Positions 9,921 to 18,692 of a stretch of DNA of 36,742 bases are shown in pieces. A program made the position numbers and the translations under genes. Below the pieces are notes generated by a model. It was not told the origin of the DNA, did no database searches, and was given only the letters and a program-made list of their open reading frames with translations. Location: the NCBI GenBank assembly GCA_016935365.1, contig JAFGRB010000386.1, positions 1-36,742 on the forward strand, read 5' to 3'. Within the stretch, counting starts at the first letter, position 1, and every line of letters starts with the position of its first letter. This stretch comes from Deltaproteobacteria bacterium (GTDB lineage: Bacteria > Myxococcota > B64-G9).

Positions 9921-9993
9921 CCGCACGCCGCCGTGCGGCCCGACGGGTGCCCCGAGACAGGGGAAATTCGGGCCGACGCCTGGCACGGCGGCG
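9921..9993 (+). promoter_or_regulatory. Structured 5' leader of rpsB, candidate autoregulatory RNA
   Basis: An 11-bp perfect outer stem (9926-9936 with 9983-9993) is stacked directly on a 7-bp perfect stem (9937-9943 with 9968-9974) with an 8-base bulge on the 3' side. Inside, CCCC (9950-9953) can pair with GGGG (9960-9963). An alternative local hairpin, CCGCAC/GTGCGG (9921-9926/9933-9938), would compete with the outer stem. The structure ends about 14 bases before the ribosome site AAAGGAG. S2 is known to repress rpsB through its leader in gammaproteobacteria; the same logic here is inference. Confidence 0.5.
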
Positions 9994-10020
9994 GAGGCCC
10001 AACCCGAAAGGAGAACCGAC

Positions 10021-10860
10021 ATGGGCGTGATCTCGATGAAAGCCTTGCTCGAGGCCGGGGTGCACTTCGGCCACCAGACCAGCCGCTGGAACCCGAAGAT
10101 GGAGCCGTACATCTTCGGGGCCCGCAACGGCATCCACGTGATCGACCTGCAGAAGACCTCGAAGCTCTTCGACCAGGCGTACTTCTACATCCGCGACGCG
10201 GTGGCCAACGGAGAGAAGATCCTCTTCGTCGGGACGAAGAAGCAGGCCCAGAACGTCATCGTGGAAGAGGCGGATCGCTGCAGCATGTACTACGTGCACA
10301 ACCGCTGGCTCGGCGGCACGCTGACCAACTTCCGCACCATTCGCCAGAGCATCGATCGCCTCAAGACCCTCAAGAAGATGGAGGCCGACGGCGACTTCGC
10401 CAAGATGACCAAGAAGGAGGCCTTGCGGCTCAAGCGCGAGGCGAACAAGCTCGAGCGCAACCTGCCGGGCCTCAAGGAGATGGCCCGGCTGCCGGGCCTG
10501 GTCTTCATCGTCGATCCCCGCAAGGAGCGGATCGCCCTGGCCGAGGCCATCCGGCTCAAGATACCGGTCGTGGCCATCACGGACACGAACTGCGACCCGG
10601 ACGGCATCGATTTCGTGATCCCGGGCAACGACGACGCCATCCGGGCGATCAAGCTCTTCTCCTCCAGCGTGGCCGACGCCTGCATCGAGGGCCAGCAGAT
10701 CCACCAGGAGCGCATCGTCTCCCAGCCGAAGGAGCGGGCGCCCAAGAAGACCGCCCCCAGGGAGTCGGATGGCCGCAGCGGAGGGCCCAAGGTCGAGGTG
10801 GTCAGCAAGAGCCGGCTGGAGGGCCAGAGGGAAGAAGGCGGCGAGGACACCCAGGAGTGA
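10021..10860 (+). CDS. rpsB: Small ribosomal subunit protein S2
   Basis: S2 joins the 30S subunit late and is needed for S1 binding. The family is unmistakable from the N-terminal [19 protein letters not shown], the DLQKT helix, [11 protein letters not shown], and the [12 protein letters not shown] segment with [20 protein letters not shown] precedes the ATG at good spacing. The protein has 279 residues because a charged, low-complexity tail of about 55 residues follows the conserved core, which is common in high-G+C deltaproteobacteria-like genomes. It heads the rpsB-tsf-pyrH-frr run, with tsf 28 bases downstream. Confidence 0.97.
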   Translation: MGVISMKALLEAGVHFGHQTSRWNPKMEPYIFGARNGIHVIDLQKTSKLFDQAYFYIRDAVANGEKILFVGTKKQAQNVIVEEADRCSMYYVHNRWLGGTLTNFRTIRQSIDRLKTLKKMEADGDFAKMTKKEALRLKREANKLERNLPGLKEMARLPGLVFIVDPRKERIALAEAIRLKIPVVAITDTNCDPDGIDFVIPGNDDAIRAIKLFSSSVADACIEGQQIHQERIVSQPKERAPKKTAPRESDGRSGGPKVEVVSKSRLEGQREEGGEDTQE

Positions 10861-10888
10861 GGCTCCGGCAGGAGCGGAGGTAGGAGAC

Positions 10889-11803
10889 ATGGCGATCACG
10901 GCGAAGCAGGTCAACGAGCTGCGGCAGAAGACGGGTGCAGGCATCATGGACTGCAAGCGGGCCCTGGCCGAGGTGGATGGGGACGTCGACAAGGCCATCA
11001 CGCTGCTGCGTGAGAAGGGCATGGCGTCCGCCGGAAAGAAGTCCGCCCGCGTGGCGGCCGAGGGCAAGGTCGAGGCGATCTCCAGCGGCCGGCAGGCCGC
11101 CCTGGTGGAGATCAACTGCGAGACCGACTTCGTCGCGCGCGGCGAGGCCTTCCTGGACTTCGTGGGGTCCGTCTCGAAGCGCGTGCTGGAGTCCGACGGC
11201 GAAGAGATCGACCCGGCCTTCTTCGAGCAGGAGCGCAAGGCGCTGGTGGCCTCGATCGGAGAGAACGTGGTCATCCGACGGATCGCGCGGTTCCAGCTCG
11301 AATCCGGCCTTCACGGGCGCGTCGAGACCTACCTCCACATGGGGGGCAAGATCGGCGTCATGGTGGAGGTCGCCTGCGGCAGCGAGCAGGCCGCGGAGAG
11401 CGAGGCCTTCCAGTCCTTCTGCCGGGAGATCACCATGCAGGTGGCGGCAGCGAATCCCCAGTACTTGCAGCCGGACGAGGTGCCGCAGGAAGAGCTGGAC
11501 GCCGAGCGCGCCATCTACCGCAAGCAAGCGCTGGACTCGGGCAAGTCGGAGCAGCACGTCGACAAGATCGTCGAGGGCCGCTTGCGCAAGTGGTACGGCG
11601 AGTTCTGTCTCTTGCAGCAGCCGTACATTCGGGAGCAGAAGCAGACCGTCGACGCGTACCGAAAGCAGGTCGCGAAGCAGATCGGAGCGGACGTGAGCGT
11701 GCGGCGCTTCGCCCGCTTCCAGCTCGGCGAGGGGATCGAGAAGCGGAAGGACGATCTCGCCGAGGAGGTCAAGAAGCAGGTCGAGGCGGCGAAAAAGGGA
11801 TAG
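10889..11803 (+). CDS. tsf: Translation elongation factor Ts
   Basis: EF-Ts exchanges GDP on EF-Tu. The 304-residue protein opens with the UBA-like helix bundle ([19 protein letters not shown]), continues with the NCETDFVAR motif that contacts EF-Tu, and then has two related core repeats. Each repeat carries an RRxARFQLxxG segment (about residues 130 and 274). An open frame extends upstream to 10769, but the ATG at 10889 starts the conserved sequence and follows GGAGGTAGGAG. It is cotranscribed with rpsB by spacing. Confidence 0.97.
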   Translation: MAITAKQVNELRQKTGAGIMDCKRALAEVDGDVDKAITLLREKGMASAGKKSARVAAEGKVEAISSGRQAALVEINCETDFVARGEAFLDFVGSVSKRVLESDGEEIDPAFFEQERKALVASIGENVVIRRIARFQLESGLHGRVETYLHMGGKIGVMVEVACGSEQAAESEAFQSFCREITMQVAAANPQYLQPDEVPQEELDAERAIYRKQALDSGKSEQHVDKIVEGRLRKWYGEFCLLQQPYIREQKQTVDAYRKQVAKQIGADVSVRRFARFQLGEGIEKRKDDLAEEVKKQVEAAKKG

Positions 11804-11822
11804 CAGCCGCGGAGCACCTGGC

Positions 11823-12560
11823 ATGGGGCAGCCCAGATTCAAGCGAGTCCTGCTCAAGCTCTCGGGCGAGGCCCTCAGAGGAGAGCGGAGGGATGCCAAT
11901 CTCGACTCCGAAGTCCTGGAGACGATCGCCGCCGAGCTGAAGGAGATCCGCGACCTGGGCGTCGAGCTGGCCCTCGTGGTCGGCGGGGGCAACCTGGTGC
12001 GCGGCATCTCGGCCACCCGGGTCGGCCTCGACCGGGCGACCGGCGACTACATGGGCATGCTGGCCACCATCATCAACTGCATGGCCATCCAGGAGTTGCT
12101 CGAGAGGCTCGGGGTGTCGACTCGCCTGATGAGCGCGCTGCACGTCAACGAGGTGGCCGAGCCGTACATCCGGCGGCGCGGCATGCGTCACCTGGAGAAA
12201 GGCCGGGTCGTCTTCCTGGCGGCCGGCACGGGAAACCCGTATTTCACCACCGATACGGCTGCGGCGCTGCGGGCCATGGAGCTCAAGGCCGACGTGCTCA
12301 TGAAGGCGACGCGCGTCGACGGCGTCTATGACGCGGATCCGCTCAAGGATCCGAACGCCAGACTCTTCAAGCGCCTGACATACATGGATGTGCTGAAACG
12401 GGATCTGAAGGTCATGGATGCCACCGCGGTGTCGCTCTGCATGGACAACCAGATCCCCATTCTAGTCTTCAAGCTCTCCGAGAGCGGCAATCTGCGTAAG
12501 GCGATCCTGGGGGAGAGTGTGGGGACCGTGGTCGGCGAGCTATCGGCGTCCGGAGCGTGA
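11823..12560 (+). CDS. pyrH: UMP kinase
   Basis: A hexameric amino-acid-kinase-fold enzyme that phosphorylates UMP to UDP for pyrimidine nucleotide synthesis. The 245-residue protein shows [10 protein letters not shown] at the N-terminus, [10 protein letters not shown], the [11 protein letters not shown] helix, [15 protein letters not shown] (phosphate/UMP site), [15 protein letters not shown], and MDATAVSLC near the end. The start lies 19 bases after tsf with GGAG upstream. It ends close to frr, forming the conserved tsf-pyrH-frr block. Confidence 0.97.
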   Translation: MGQPRFKRVLLKLSGEALRGERRDANLDSEVLETIAAELKEIRDLGVELALVVGGGNLVRGISATRVGLDRATGDYMGMLATIINCMAIQELLERLGVSTRLMSALHVNEVAEPYIRRRGMRHLEKGRVVFLAAGTGNPYFTTDTAAALRAMELKADVLMKATRVDGVYDADPLKDPNARLFKRLTYMDVLKRDLKVMDATAVSLCMDNQIPILVFKLSESGNLRKAILGESVGTVVGELSASGA

Positions 12561-12586
12561 CGAGCAGGGCTCCAGCGGGGAGAGCA

Positions 12587-13144
12587 ATGGTAGACGACGT
12601 GATTGCGGAGCTGAAGGAGAATCTCGGCAAGGCCTCCGATGCGTTCAAGCGGGATCTATCCCGGGTCCGGACGGGGCGGGCCAGCCTCGCGATCCTGGAC
12701 TCGGTGCGGGTCGAGTACTACGGCTCCCAGGTACCCCTGAACCAGGTCGGCACCATCTCGATCCCGGACGCGCGCTTGATCGTCATCAAGCCCTGGGACA
12801 AGTCGGTCATCTCGGCGATCGAAAAGGCGATCAACATCGCCGAGATCGGTCTTACCCCGCAGAGCGACGGCGAGGTCGTGCGCCTGCCCATCCCGGCCTT
12901 GACCGAGGAGCGCCGCCGGGATCTGGTCAAGCAGACGCGCCGCATGGCAGAGGACAGCAAGGTCCGGATCCGCAACCATCGCCGGGATGCCAACGACCTG
13001 CTCAAGGAATTCGAGAAGAGCTCCGAGATCTCCGAGGACGAGAAGAAGCGCGGCCTGGAGCGCGTCCAGAAAGAGACCGACCAGGCGGTCGAGATGATCG
13101 ATCAGATACTCGCCGCGAAGGAAAAGGAGATCATGGAGATCTGA
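12587..13144 (+). CDS. frr: Ribosome recycling factor
   Basis: RRF splits post-termination ribosomes together with EF-G. The 185-residue length is exactly typical. The core shows DLSRVRTGRASLAILD, the YYGSQVPLNQVGTIS segment, RLIVIKPWDKS, IPALTEERRRDLVKQ and RIRNHRRDAND. An upstream GTG at 12557 would overlap pyrH, but ATG 12587 follows GGGGAG at good spacing and starts the conserved sequence. Confidence 0.97.
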   Translation: MVDDVIAELKENLGKASDAFKRDLSRVRTGRASLAILDSVRVEYYGSQVPLNQVGTISIPDARLIVIKPWDKSVISAIEKAINIAEIGLTPQSDGEVVRLPIPALTEERRRDLVKQTRRMAEDSKVRIRNHRRDANDLLKEFEKSSEISEDEKKRGLERVQKETDQAVEMIDQILAAKEKEIMEI

Positions 13145-13148
13145 GGCG

Positions 13149-13778
13149 ATGGGCCTCTCGTCCCTGGGCCGCATCGATCGCCTGCCGGGATTCGAGGTCG
13201 GGATCCCGCCGGCCTTCGCGCTGGCTGTCGCCTTGATGGGCCTGCTGATCCTCTTCGTGGGCTGGCGCATGCGGCGGATCGCGATGATCGCAGCCGGCTT
13301 CGGGATGGGGGCGATCGCGGGCCAGTGGATCGCCCGCTGGACGGGCGCCGGAAGCGCCTGGGGCATCGCCGTGGGAGGTGCAGTCCTGGCCGTGCTCGCC
13401 GATCCGCTTCACCGCGTGGTGGCGTTTGCCTTCTGTGGCCTGGCCGCCGGCGTCGTCTTCGGCACCGGCCTGGCGTTGCTCATCTCCGATTCCGCGTTCT
13501 GGTGGGGCTTCACCCCGGCGTGCCTGCTCGCCGGCCTGCTCAGCATCTACCTGCCGCGGTCGACGATCATCCTGGCCAGCGCGTTCCTCGGCGGCCTGGC
13601 CCTGCTGTGGGGCAGCGCGATCGCCGGGGGCTACTGGCTGGAGCCTTCCTTGCTGCGCTTCCACTCGCGTCATCCCGTCGCCACCCTGGTCATCGTCGGG
13701 CTGACCTTCTCCATCGGCTGCATGGTCCAGTACGGGACGTCGACTCGGGAGGTCGAAGAAGCAGAGGAGGAGGGATGA
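13149..13778 (+). CDS. Polytopic membrane protein between frr and uppS
   Basis: A 209-residue protein with about six hydrophobic segments (roughly residues 22-42, 44-60, 72-84, 88-113, 118-150 and 176-193) and a short acidic C-terminus. The pattern, with a Gly-rich segment repeated about every 25 residues, recalls DUF4203/TMEM198-like proteins, but I am not sure. It starts four bases after frr and overlaps uppS by four bases, so it is translated as part of the operon. It interrupts the usual frr-uppS neighbourhood, which suggests an envelope role specific to this lineage. Function unknown. Confidence 0.8.
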   Translation: MGLSSLGRIDRLPGFEVGIPPAFALAVALMGLLILFVGWRMRRIAMIAAGFGMGAIAGQWIARWTGAGSAWGIAVGGAVLAVLADPLHRVVAFAFCGLAAGVVFGTGLALLISDSAFWWGFTPACLLAGLLSIYLPRSTIILASAFLGGLALLWGSAIAGGYWLEPSLLRFHSRHPVATLVIVGLTFSIGCMVQYGTSTREVEEAEEEG

Positions 13779-14524
13779 ACGCTCCGCGGCTCGATAGGCA
13801 CCGCTTGCCGCATCACATCGCGGTCATCATGGACGGCAATGGCCGCTGGGCCCGGCAGCGCGGGCGGCCGCGCGTCTTCGGGCATCGCGCGGGCTCCAAG
13901 GCGGTCCGCCGGGTGGTCCGTGCGTGCCGTCGGCTGGGGATCGAGGTGCTCAGTCTGTATGCATTCTCCGCCCAGAACTGGGGCCGACCCGCCGACGAGG
14001 TCCATCACCTGATGGATCTGCTCGGGGAGTTCATCATCAAGGAGTGGCAGGAGATCATGGAGCGCGGGATCCGCGTGGTCCACATCGGTGCGATCCGGCG
14101 TGTGCCGGCCGAGGTGCGCTCGCGCCTGAAGGCGCTCGAGCTCGCCTCGCAGCGCAATCGGGACATGACCCTGGTGCTGGCACTGAGCTATGGGGGCCGC
14201 GAGGAGATCGTGCGTGGCGCACAGCGCCTCGTCTCGAGAGCCGCCGCCGGGAAGCTGCGCCCGGCGGACGTGGATGCAGACTGCTTCTCTCGCGCGCTGT
14301 ATACGGCCGGTTTGCCGGAGCCGGAGCTCCTCATCCGCACCGGAGGCGAGAGGCGGATATCTAACTTCCTCCTCTGGCAGTGCGCCTACACCGAGCTGTT
14401 TTTCACCGACGTCTTGTGGCCGGACTTCAAGGTGGCCGATCTGCGGGCGGCCATCATCGACTTTCAGGGCCGATCCAGGAGGTTCGGGCTGACCGGCGAG
14501 CAGTGGGAGGAGCGCGATGGCTGA
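13775..14524 (+). CDS. uppS: Isoprenyl transferase (undecaprenyl diphosphate synthase)
   Basis: A cis-prenyltransferase that condenses isopentenyl diphosphate onto farnesyl diphosphate to make the C55 carrier for peptidoglycan and O-antigen. The 249-residue protein has the catalytic IMDGNGRWA box (Asp about 20), LSLYAFSAQNWGRP, ALSYGGREEI, and the C-terminal LLIRTGGERRISNFLLWQ and YTELFF substrate-binding segments. The frame stays open far upstream, but ATG 13775 has an AGGAGGAGGG ribosome site, starts the family sequence and overlaps the previous stop by four bases. Confidence 0.96.
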   Translation: MNAPRLDRHRLPHHIAVIMDGNGRWARQRGRPRVFGHRAGSKAVRRVVRACRRLGIEVLSLYAFSAQNWGRPADEVHHLMDLLGEFIIKEWQEIMERGIRVVHIGAIRRVPAEVRSRLKALELASQRNRDMTLVLALSYGGREEIVRGAQRLVSRAAAGKLRPADVDADCFSRALYTAGLPEPELLIRTGGERRISNFLLWQCAYTELFFTDVLWPDFKVADLRAAIIDFQGRSRRFGLTGEQWEERDG

Positions 14525-15416
14525 AGCGCCGAATCGGGAGGCCGGAGGCCGGGGATCGGGAGAGGAAGAGCGTGTCGCGCTCAAGCCTCGGAGCCGCATG
14601 AGCAACCTCCTCGCGCGGGTCTTGACCGCTGCAGCCGCCGCACCCCTGGTGGTGTACCTGACCTGGCTCGGCGGGGTGGGCTTCCAGATCCTGGTGCTGG
14701 TGGCGACGGGGGCAGCGCTGTTCGAGTATCTCAGCATGGTGGAGGGACGCGATTCGCCGGTGGCCTTCGCGGCGACCTGGGCTGCGGGCGTGGCCCTGGC
14801 GCTGGTGAGCACGTCCAGCTGGTTCGGGGACCACGCCTGGTATCTGATCGTGGCCGGGACCATGGGTCTGCTGCTCGTCCACCTGCTCTTTCCGGGACAG
14901 AAGCCGGCATCGTTCCAGCGCGCTGCCACGGCCATCGCAGGCGTTTTCTATGCCGGTGCGCTGCCGGCTTGCCTGCTCCACCTGCGATTGCTGGACGAGG
15001 GCTGGAAGTGGGTCCTGCTCTCCATGATGGTGACCTGGGGCAGCGACACGGCCGCCTACTTCTCCGGCCGATCGCTGGGTCGGCACAAGCTCCACCCCAC
15101 CATCAGCCCGGGCAAGACGTGGGAGGGGGCGGCCGGCGGGCTGGCCGGAGCGGTGGCAGCGGCGCTGATCGCCTCATTCACCTTCTTCGGCAGACTGGAT
15201 CCCTGGCACGCGGTGGCGGTGGCGATCCTGGCCGGCATCCTGGCCCAGCTCGGAGACCTGGTGGAGTCCCTGCTCAAGCGGACGTTCGGGGTCAAGGACT
15301 CGGGCAAGCTCCTGCCCGGCCATGGCGGCATGCTCGATCGGATCGACGCGCTCATCTTCGCCACGCCGGCCATCTTGCTCTACGCGGTCTTCGTGCTGAA
15401 CTGGGGGAGGGGATGA
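14517..15416 (+). CDS. cdsA: Phosphatidate cytidylyltransferase
   Basis: CdsA makes CDP-diacylglycerol from phosphatidate and CTP in the inner membrane, the branch point of phospholipid synthesis. The 299-residue protein has about eight hydrophobic segments after a polar N-terminus of 28 residues. It carries the family signature in the C-terminal third: the SDTAAYFSGRSLGRHK segment, SPGKTWEGAAGG, QLGDLVESLLKR, KDSGKLLPGHGG and MLDRIDAL. Its start overlaps uppS by eight bases and follows GGAGGAGCG. A later ATG (14598) would remove the polar N-terminus and is a possible alternative. Confidence 0.96.
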   Translation: MAEAPNREAGGRGSGEEERVALKPRSRMSNLLARVLTAAAAAPLVVYLTWLGGVGFQILVLVATGAALFEYLSMVEGRDSPVAFAATWAAGVALALVSTSSWFGDHAWYLIVAGTMGLLLVHLLFPGQKPASFQRAATAIAGVFYAGALPACLLHLRLLDEGWKWVLLSMMVTWGSDTAAYFSGRSLGRHKLHPTISPGKTWEGAAGGLAGAVAAALIASFTFFGRLDPWHAVAVAILAGILAQLGDLVESLLKRTFGVKDSGKLLPGHGGMLDRIDALIFATPAILLYAVFVLNWGRG

Positions 15417-16606
15417 GCGCGCCGGGGCGGCAGCTCGGCGTGATCGTCCTGGGCGCCACCGGCTCGGTGGGCCGCCAGAGCCTGGAAGTGCTCGCCGCCT
15501 ATCCCCAGCGCTTCCGGCTCGTCGGCCTGGCAGCCCACCGGCGAGCGGATCGGATGGCGGAGCTCATCGAGCGCTACGAGGCCGGCACGGCCGTGATGTC
15601 CGATCTCGAGGCGGCCGGGGAGCTGGAAGCACTGGTCGGCTCGCGGAGCCGTGTGACGATCGAGGCGGGCGAGGAAGCGATCGATGCGCTGGTCCGCCGC
15701 GATGACGTCGACGTGGTGATCGCAGCCATCGTCGGCCGGGCTGGCCTCGAGAGCACCTTTGCCGCGGTGGAGGCGGGCAAGCGGATCGCCTTGGCCAACA
15801 AGGAGTCGCTGGTCATGGCCGGCGAGCTGCTCGTCCCGCTGGCGAGGGAGTGCGGAGCCCGCTTTCAGCCGGTCGACAGCGAGCACGCCGCGGCGGTCCA
15901 GCTGCTGCGCGGGATCGACCCGGCCATGCTGAGCCGCTTGATCCTGACCGCGTCGGGTGGGCCCTTCCGCGGGCGCAGCCGGGATGAGCTCGCTGCGGTG
16001 ACGGTGCAGGATGCGCTCGACCATCCCAACTGGCGCATGGGAGAGAAGATCAGCATCGACAGCGCCACGATGATGAACAAGGCCTTCGAGGTCATCGAGG
16101 CGCACTGGCTCTTCGGCCTGCCCCCGGATCGCATCTCGGTCCTGCTCCATCCCGAGAGCCTGGTCCACGCGCTGGTCGAGCTGCGGGACGGCTCGGTCCT
16201 GGCGCAGATGGGGCCGGCGGACATGCGCGTGGCCATCGGCCAGGCGCTGGGAGGGGGGGAGCTGGACCTGACCGAATGCCTGCAAGGATTCGGGCAGCTC
16301 GATCTGGCCCGGGTCGGGCACCTGAGCTTCCAGCCCGCGGACGAGGCGTCCTTTCCCGCCCTGCGGATCGGCCGGCAGGCCCTGGAGACCGGCATGGGCG
16401 CCCCGGCGGTCCTGTCGGTGGCCGATGAGATCCTGGTCGGGGCTTTTCTGGATGGCCGGATCGGATTCCTGTCCATCGCAGACGGGCTCGAGGCGGTCAT
16501 GCAGCGCTATCGCCCCTCGCCCGTCCGCAGCCTGGAGGACGTGCTGGAGGCCGGGCGAGAGGGGGAGCGCCTGGCGCGCGATCTGCTCTCCGGGGCGGCA
16601 AGGTGA
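15413..16606 (+). CDS. dxr: 1-deoxy-D-xylulose 5-phosphate reductoisomerase
   Basis: Dxr (IspC) converts DXP to MEP with NADPH, the committed step of the non-mevalonate isoprenoid pathway that feeds UppS. The 397-residue protein shows the NADPH-binding GATGSVGRQSLEV, the LANKESLVMAG segment, metal and substrate residues in PVDSEH, LTASGGPF, NWRMGEKISIDSATMMNK and LLHPESLVHALVE. ATG 15413 overlaps the cdsA stop by four bases. The rseP gene that often follows dxr is absent here. Confidence 0.97.
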   Translation: MSAPGRQLGVIVLGATGSVGRQSLEVLAAYPQRFRLVGLAAHRRADRMAELIERYEAGTAVMSDLEAAGELEALVGSRSRVTIEAGEEAIDALVRRDDVDVVIAAIVGRAGLESTFAAVEAGKRIALANKESLVMAGELLVPLARECGARFQPVDSEHAAAVQLLRGIDPAMLSRLILTASGGPFRGRSRDELAAVTVQDALDHPNWRMGEKISIDSATMMNKAFEVIEAHWLFGLPPDRISVLLHPESLVHALVELRDGSVLAQMGPADMRVAIGQALGGGELDLTECLQGFGQLDLARVGHLSFQPADEASFPALRIGRQALETGMGAPAVLSVADEILVGAFLDGRIGFLSIADGLEAVMQRYRPSPVRSLEDVLEAGREGERLARDLLSGAAR

Positions 16607-17217
16607 ACCGCGGCGTCAAGCTCGCCTTTGCCCTGGTGGCCGTCGCGGCGCTCGCCGGCACGCTGGGATACCGCCTGCACGCCTGCTGCGAGCTGCGAGC
16701 CCAGGCCGGCTGGCGCTTGATCGAGCCCGAGCCGATCGAGGGCCAGCTGCCCGAGATCGGCCTGCAGGACCAGGACGGCGACACCCGCCGGCTGGATCGA
16801 TGGCGCGGCAAGAGCCTGGTGCTCAACTTCTGGGCGACCTGGTGCGAGCCGTGCAAGCGAGAGCTTCCCCACCTGGCCAGGCTGGCCGAGGCGCTGGCTG
16901 ACGGCCAGGCGCGCGTCCTGCTCGTCAGCGTGGACCAGAGCTGGACGGACGTGGCCCGTCAGGCCGGGCAGCTCCAGGAGGCTGCGGACGCGGATCCCGC
17001 CTGGGGCCGGGCGGCCGCCATGCTGCGTGGCGAGCTGCCCAACGTCGAGATCCTGCGCGATCCCGGCGAGAAGCTGGCCCGCGCGCTGGGCACGACCCGC
17101 TATCCCGAGACCTACCTGGTCGGATCCGACGGCCGGCTGCGGTACAGGTGCGTCGGGCCCAAGGCCTGGGGCCGAGCCGAGGCGATCGCCTTCATGCAGC
17201 GCGTCCTGAAGCCGTGA
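16603..17217 (+). CDS. Membrane-anchored TlpA/ResA-like thioredoxin
   Basis: A 204-residue periplasmic thiol-disulfide oxidoreductase. An uncleaved signal anchor (residues 5-25) with a CC pair at 28-29 is followed by a TlpA-type thioredoxin fold: a QDQDGDTRRLDRWRGKSLVLNFWATWCEPC run, with active Cys81 and Cys84, then LPHLARL, VLLVSVD and the cis-Pro region TRYPETYLV. The WCEPC centre is typical of the TlpA/ResA/CcmG group, used in cytochrome c maturation or general thiol reduction; the substrate cannot be told. The GTG start overlaps the dxr stop (GTGA), so it ends the operon. Confidence 0.92.
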   Translation: MNRGVKLAFALVAVAALAGTLGYRLHACCELRAQAGWRLIEPEPIEGQLPEIGLQDQDGDTRRLDRWRGKSLVLNFWATWCEPCKRELPHLARLAEALADGQARVLLVSVDQSWTDVARQAGQLQEAADADPAWGRAAAMLRGELPNVEILRDPGEKLARALGTTRYPETYLVGSDGRLRYRCVGPKAWGRAEAIAFMQRVLKP

Positions 17218-17225
17218 GGCGGACC

Positions 17226-18179
17226 CTACTTGCGTTTGTCCAGGAAGTCCTGCTTGAAGATCCAGAAGCTGCCCCCGGCCGCCAGACCGCAGGCCAGGAA
17301 GGCCAGGATGATGCCGAACTGGAGGTGTCCGGCGTGGGTCCTGAGCACGCCGTCCGCGGGTGAGATCGAGGTGAAGGAGCTCGAGGTGAATAGCTTGGCG
17401 AGGCCGAAGACCAGGGCGATGCCGGCCACGCCGAGCTGGCCGAAGAGCACGTAATGCGCTCGCTCCTTCCAGTCCGGCGAGCTACGCAGGTAGACCAGCG
17501 CCACCAGCGCGGCCGCGAGCAGGATGAGGAACAAGCCGCCCATCTCCAGGCCGATGCGGCTTCCCTGCTGCTCGATCTCGACCCAGGGGAAGAGGCTGGA
17601 CAGGAACATGACGCCTGCGCCGATCAAAGAGAGCTTGTCCTGCTTGGGAAGGCCGAGGAAGAAGGCCTTCAGCTTGCTCAGCATGCCCTCGACGTCCTTG
17701 CCGACCTGGGAGGCCTCGATCGCCAGCCCCTGGCCCTTGCCCTTCTCCTTCTCCTCATCGATCCGCATGGGCTTGGGGCGCCCGGCCAAAGCGGCGGTGC
17801 GCCGCTTGCGGACCTCTTCCCGCTGGCGCCGGATCTCGGCGAACTCCTCTTCGTCCTCCTCGTCCGGCTCGGGGATCTCTCTCTGCTGTGCTTTCTTGCG
17901 CATCTGCTCGCGCGAGAACGAGCGCTGGCCGGAAGACGGAGCGGACGGAGGCGCAGCGGCTCGCACGTCCTCCTCGTCCTCCTCCTCTTCGTCCCAGGGC
18001 TCCTCGTCCGCCGCAGCAAACTGCTGGGTGTCGCGTCCGCCCGGCGTGTCCTCGGCCGAGGCGTAGTCCTCGTCGAGATCCTCTTCGTCCTCCAGGAAGG
18101 AGTCGTCCAGGATCGCGTCACAGTGCTCGCAGATCATCGTCCCGTCGGGATTCTCCTCGCCGCACTGGGGACACTTCAT
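17226..18179 (-). CDS. Zinc-ribbon membrane protein with acidic linker
   Basis: A 317-residue protein built of three parts. The N-terminal zinc ribbon has CPQC and CEHC (Cys3, Cys6, Cys17, Cys20). A long disordered linker (about 21-180) has very acidic runs and then basic Arg/Lys-rich runs. The C-terminal membrane domain has four hydrophobic segments, the first carrying FLSSLFPWVEI. Such zinc-ribbon plus tail proteins are common in Myxococcota and their function is not known to me. It converges on the thioredoxin gene eight bases away. The ATG follows GGAGGCGAGGCGG and a strong divergent promoter. Confidence 0.85.
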   Translation of the reverse strand: MKCPQCGEENPDGTMICEHCDAILDDSFLEDEEDLDEDYASAEDTPGGRDTQQFAAADEEPWDEEEEDEEDVRAAAPPSAPSSGQRSFSREQMRKKAQQREIPEPDEEDEEEFAEIRRQREEVRKRRTAALAGRPKPMRIDEEKEKGKGQGLAIEASQVGKDVEGMLSKLKAFFLGLPKQDKLSLIGAGVMFLSSLFPWVEIEQQGSRIGLEMGGLFLILLAAALVALVYLRSSPDWKERAHYVLFGQLGVAGIALVFGLAKLFTSSSFTSISPADGVLRTHAGHLQFGIILAFLACGLAAGGSFWIFKQDFLDKRK

Positions 18180-18191
18180 CCGCCTCGCCTC

Positions 18192-18219
18192 CTGACGATT
18201 CGAGAGGTTGGAATATAGT
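18192..18219 (+). promoter_or_regulatory. Divergent plus-strand promoter overlapping the minus-strand one
   Basis: CTGACG (18192-18197) and TATAGT (18214-18219) are 16 bases apart. The -10 shares bases 18214-18217 with the -10 of the opposite promoter, so both cannot be occupied at once. It would serve the DUF2752-like gene and the genes after it. Confidence 0.45.
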
Positions 18220-18240
18220 CCGGGTGCGCAGGCAAGTCAA
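18212..18240 (-). promoter_or_regulatory. Strong sigma-70-type promoter for the zinc-ribbon gene
   Basis: On the minus strand TTGACT (18240-18235) is followed after 17 bases by TATATT (18217-18212), five of six and four to five of six consensus bases. Transcription would start near 18205, about 25 bases before the ATG. Confidence 0.6.
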
Positions 18241-18280
18241 TCCAGTGGACACGGAAGCCAAATGCTGGCATACAGGCTCC

Positions 18281-18673
18281 ATGCGACGCCATCGCCTCGC
18301 CGCGCTCGGCTTGCTGGGCGCGCTGCTGGCCGCCCCCTGGATCGCGCTGGCCGCCCTGCCGCACGCGGGAAGCTGCGTCGTGCAGCGGATCCTGCACATC
18401 CCCTGCCCGGGCTGCGGGCTGGGGCGCGCGCTGGCGGCGCTGGCCCGGGCAGATCTGGTCGCGTGCGTGCTGAGCTACCCCCCGATGCCGTTTCTGGCAG
18501 GGGCTTACGCGCTGCTGCTGCTGGTCGCGGCAGCCGCCCTGGCCGGGCGGCGCGCGGAGGCGCTTCGGCGCGCCGCGGGCCTGATGGGCCTCGCCCTGGC
18601 GGTGAGCGTGCTCGCCAACTGGGCGGTCCAGCTCGGAATGCACTTCGTGGGTGTCTCGACCATGGCCGGTTGA
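18281..18673 (+). CDS. DUF2752-like small membrane protein
   Basis: A 130-residue membrane protein with about four hydrophobic segments. The stretch CVVQRILHIPCPGCGLGRAL, with paired Cys and the CPGCG turn, is the hallmark of DUF2752 proteins, whose function is unknown. ATG 18281 starts the signal-like first helix. An in-frame GTG at 18245 would add 12 residues, and neither start has a good ribosome site. It is the first gene of a plus-strand run that continues 19 bases later with the DUF4190-like proteins. Confidence 0.85.
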   Translation: MRRHRLAALGLLGALLAAPWIALAALPHAGSCVVQRILHIPCPGCGLGRALAALARADLVACVLSYPPMPFLAGAYALLLLVAAAALAGRRAEALRRAAGLMGLALAVSVLANWAVQLGMHFVGVSTMAG

Positions 18674-18692
18674 GAGCCGAGGAGGAGAGCGC

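Noticed and set aside
7793-10020. An integrative element with attachment sites
   Set aside because: No integrase, transposase, tRNA target or flanking direct repeat is visible; only composition and gene content suggest transfer.
10769-10888. N-terminal extension of EF-Ts from an earlier start
   Set aside because: It lies over the end of rpsB, lacks family conservation, and ATG 10889 has a strong ribosome site.
17454-18218. Plus-strand open frame opposite the zinc-ribbon gene
   Set aside because: It is the complement of the acidic and membrane regions of a protein with a clear zinc ribbon, ribosome site and promoter.
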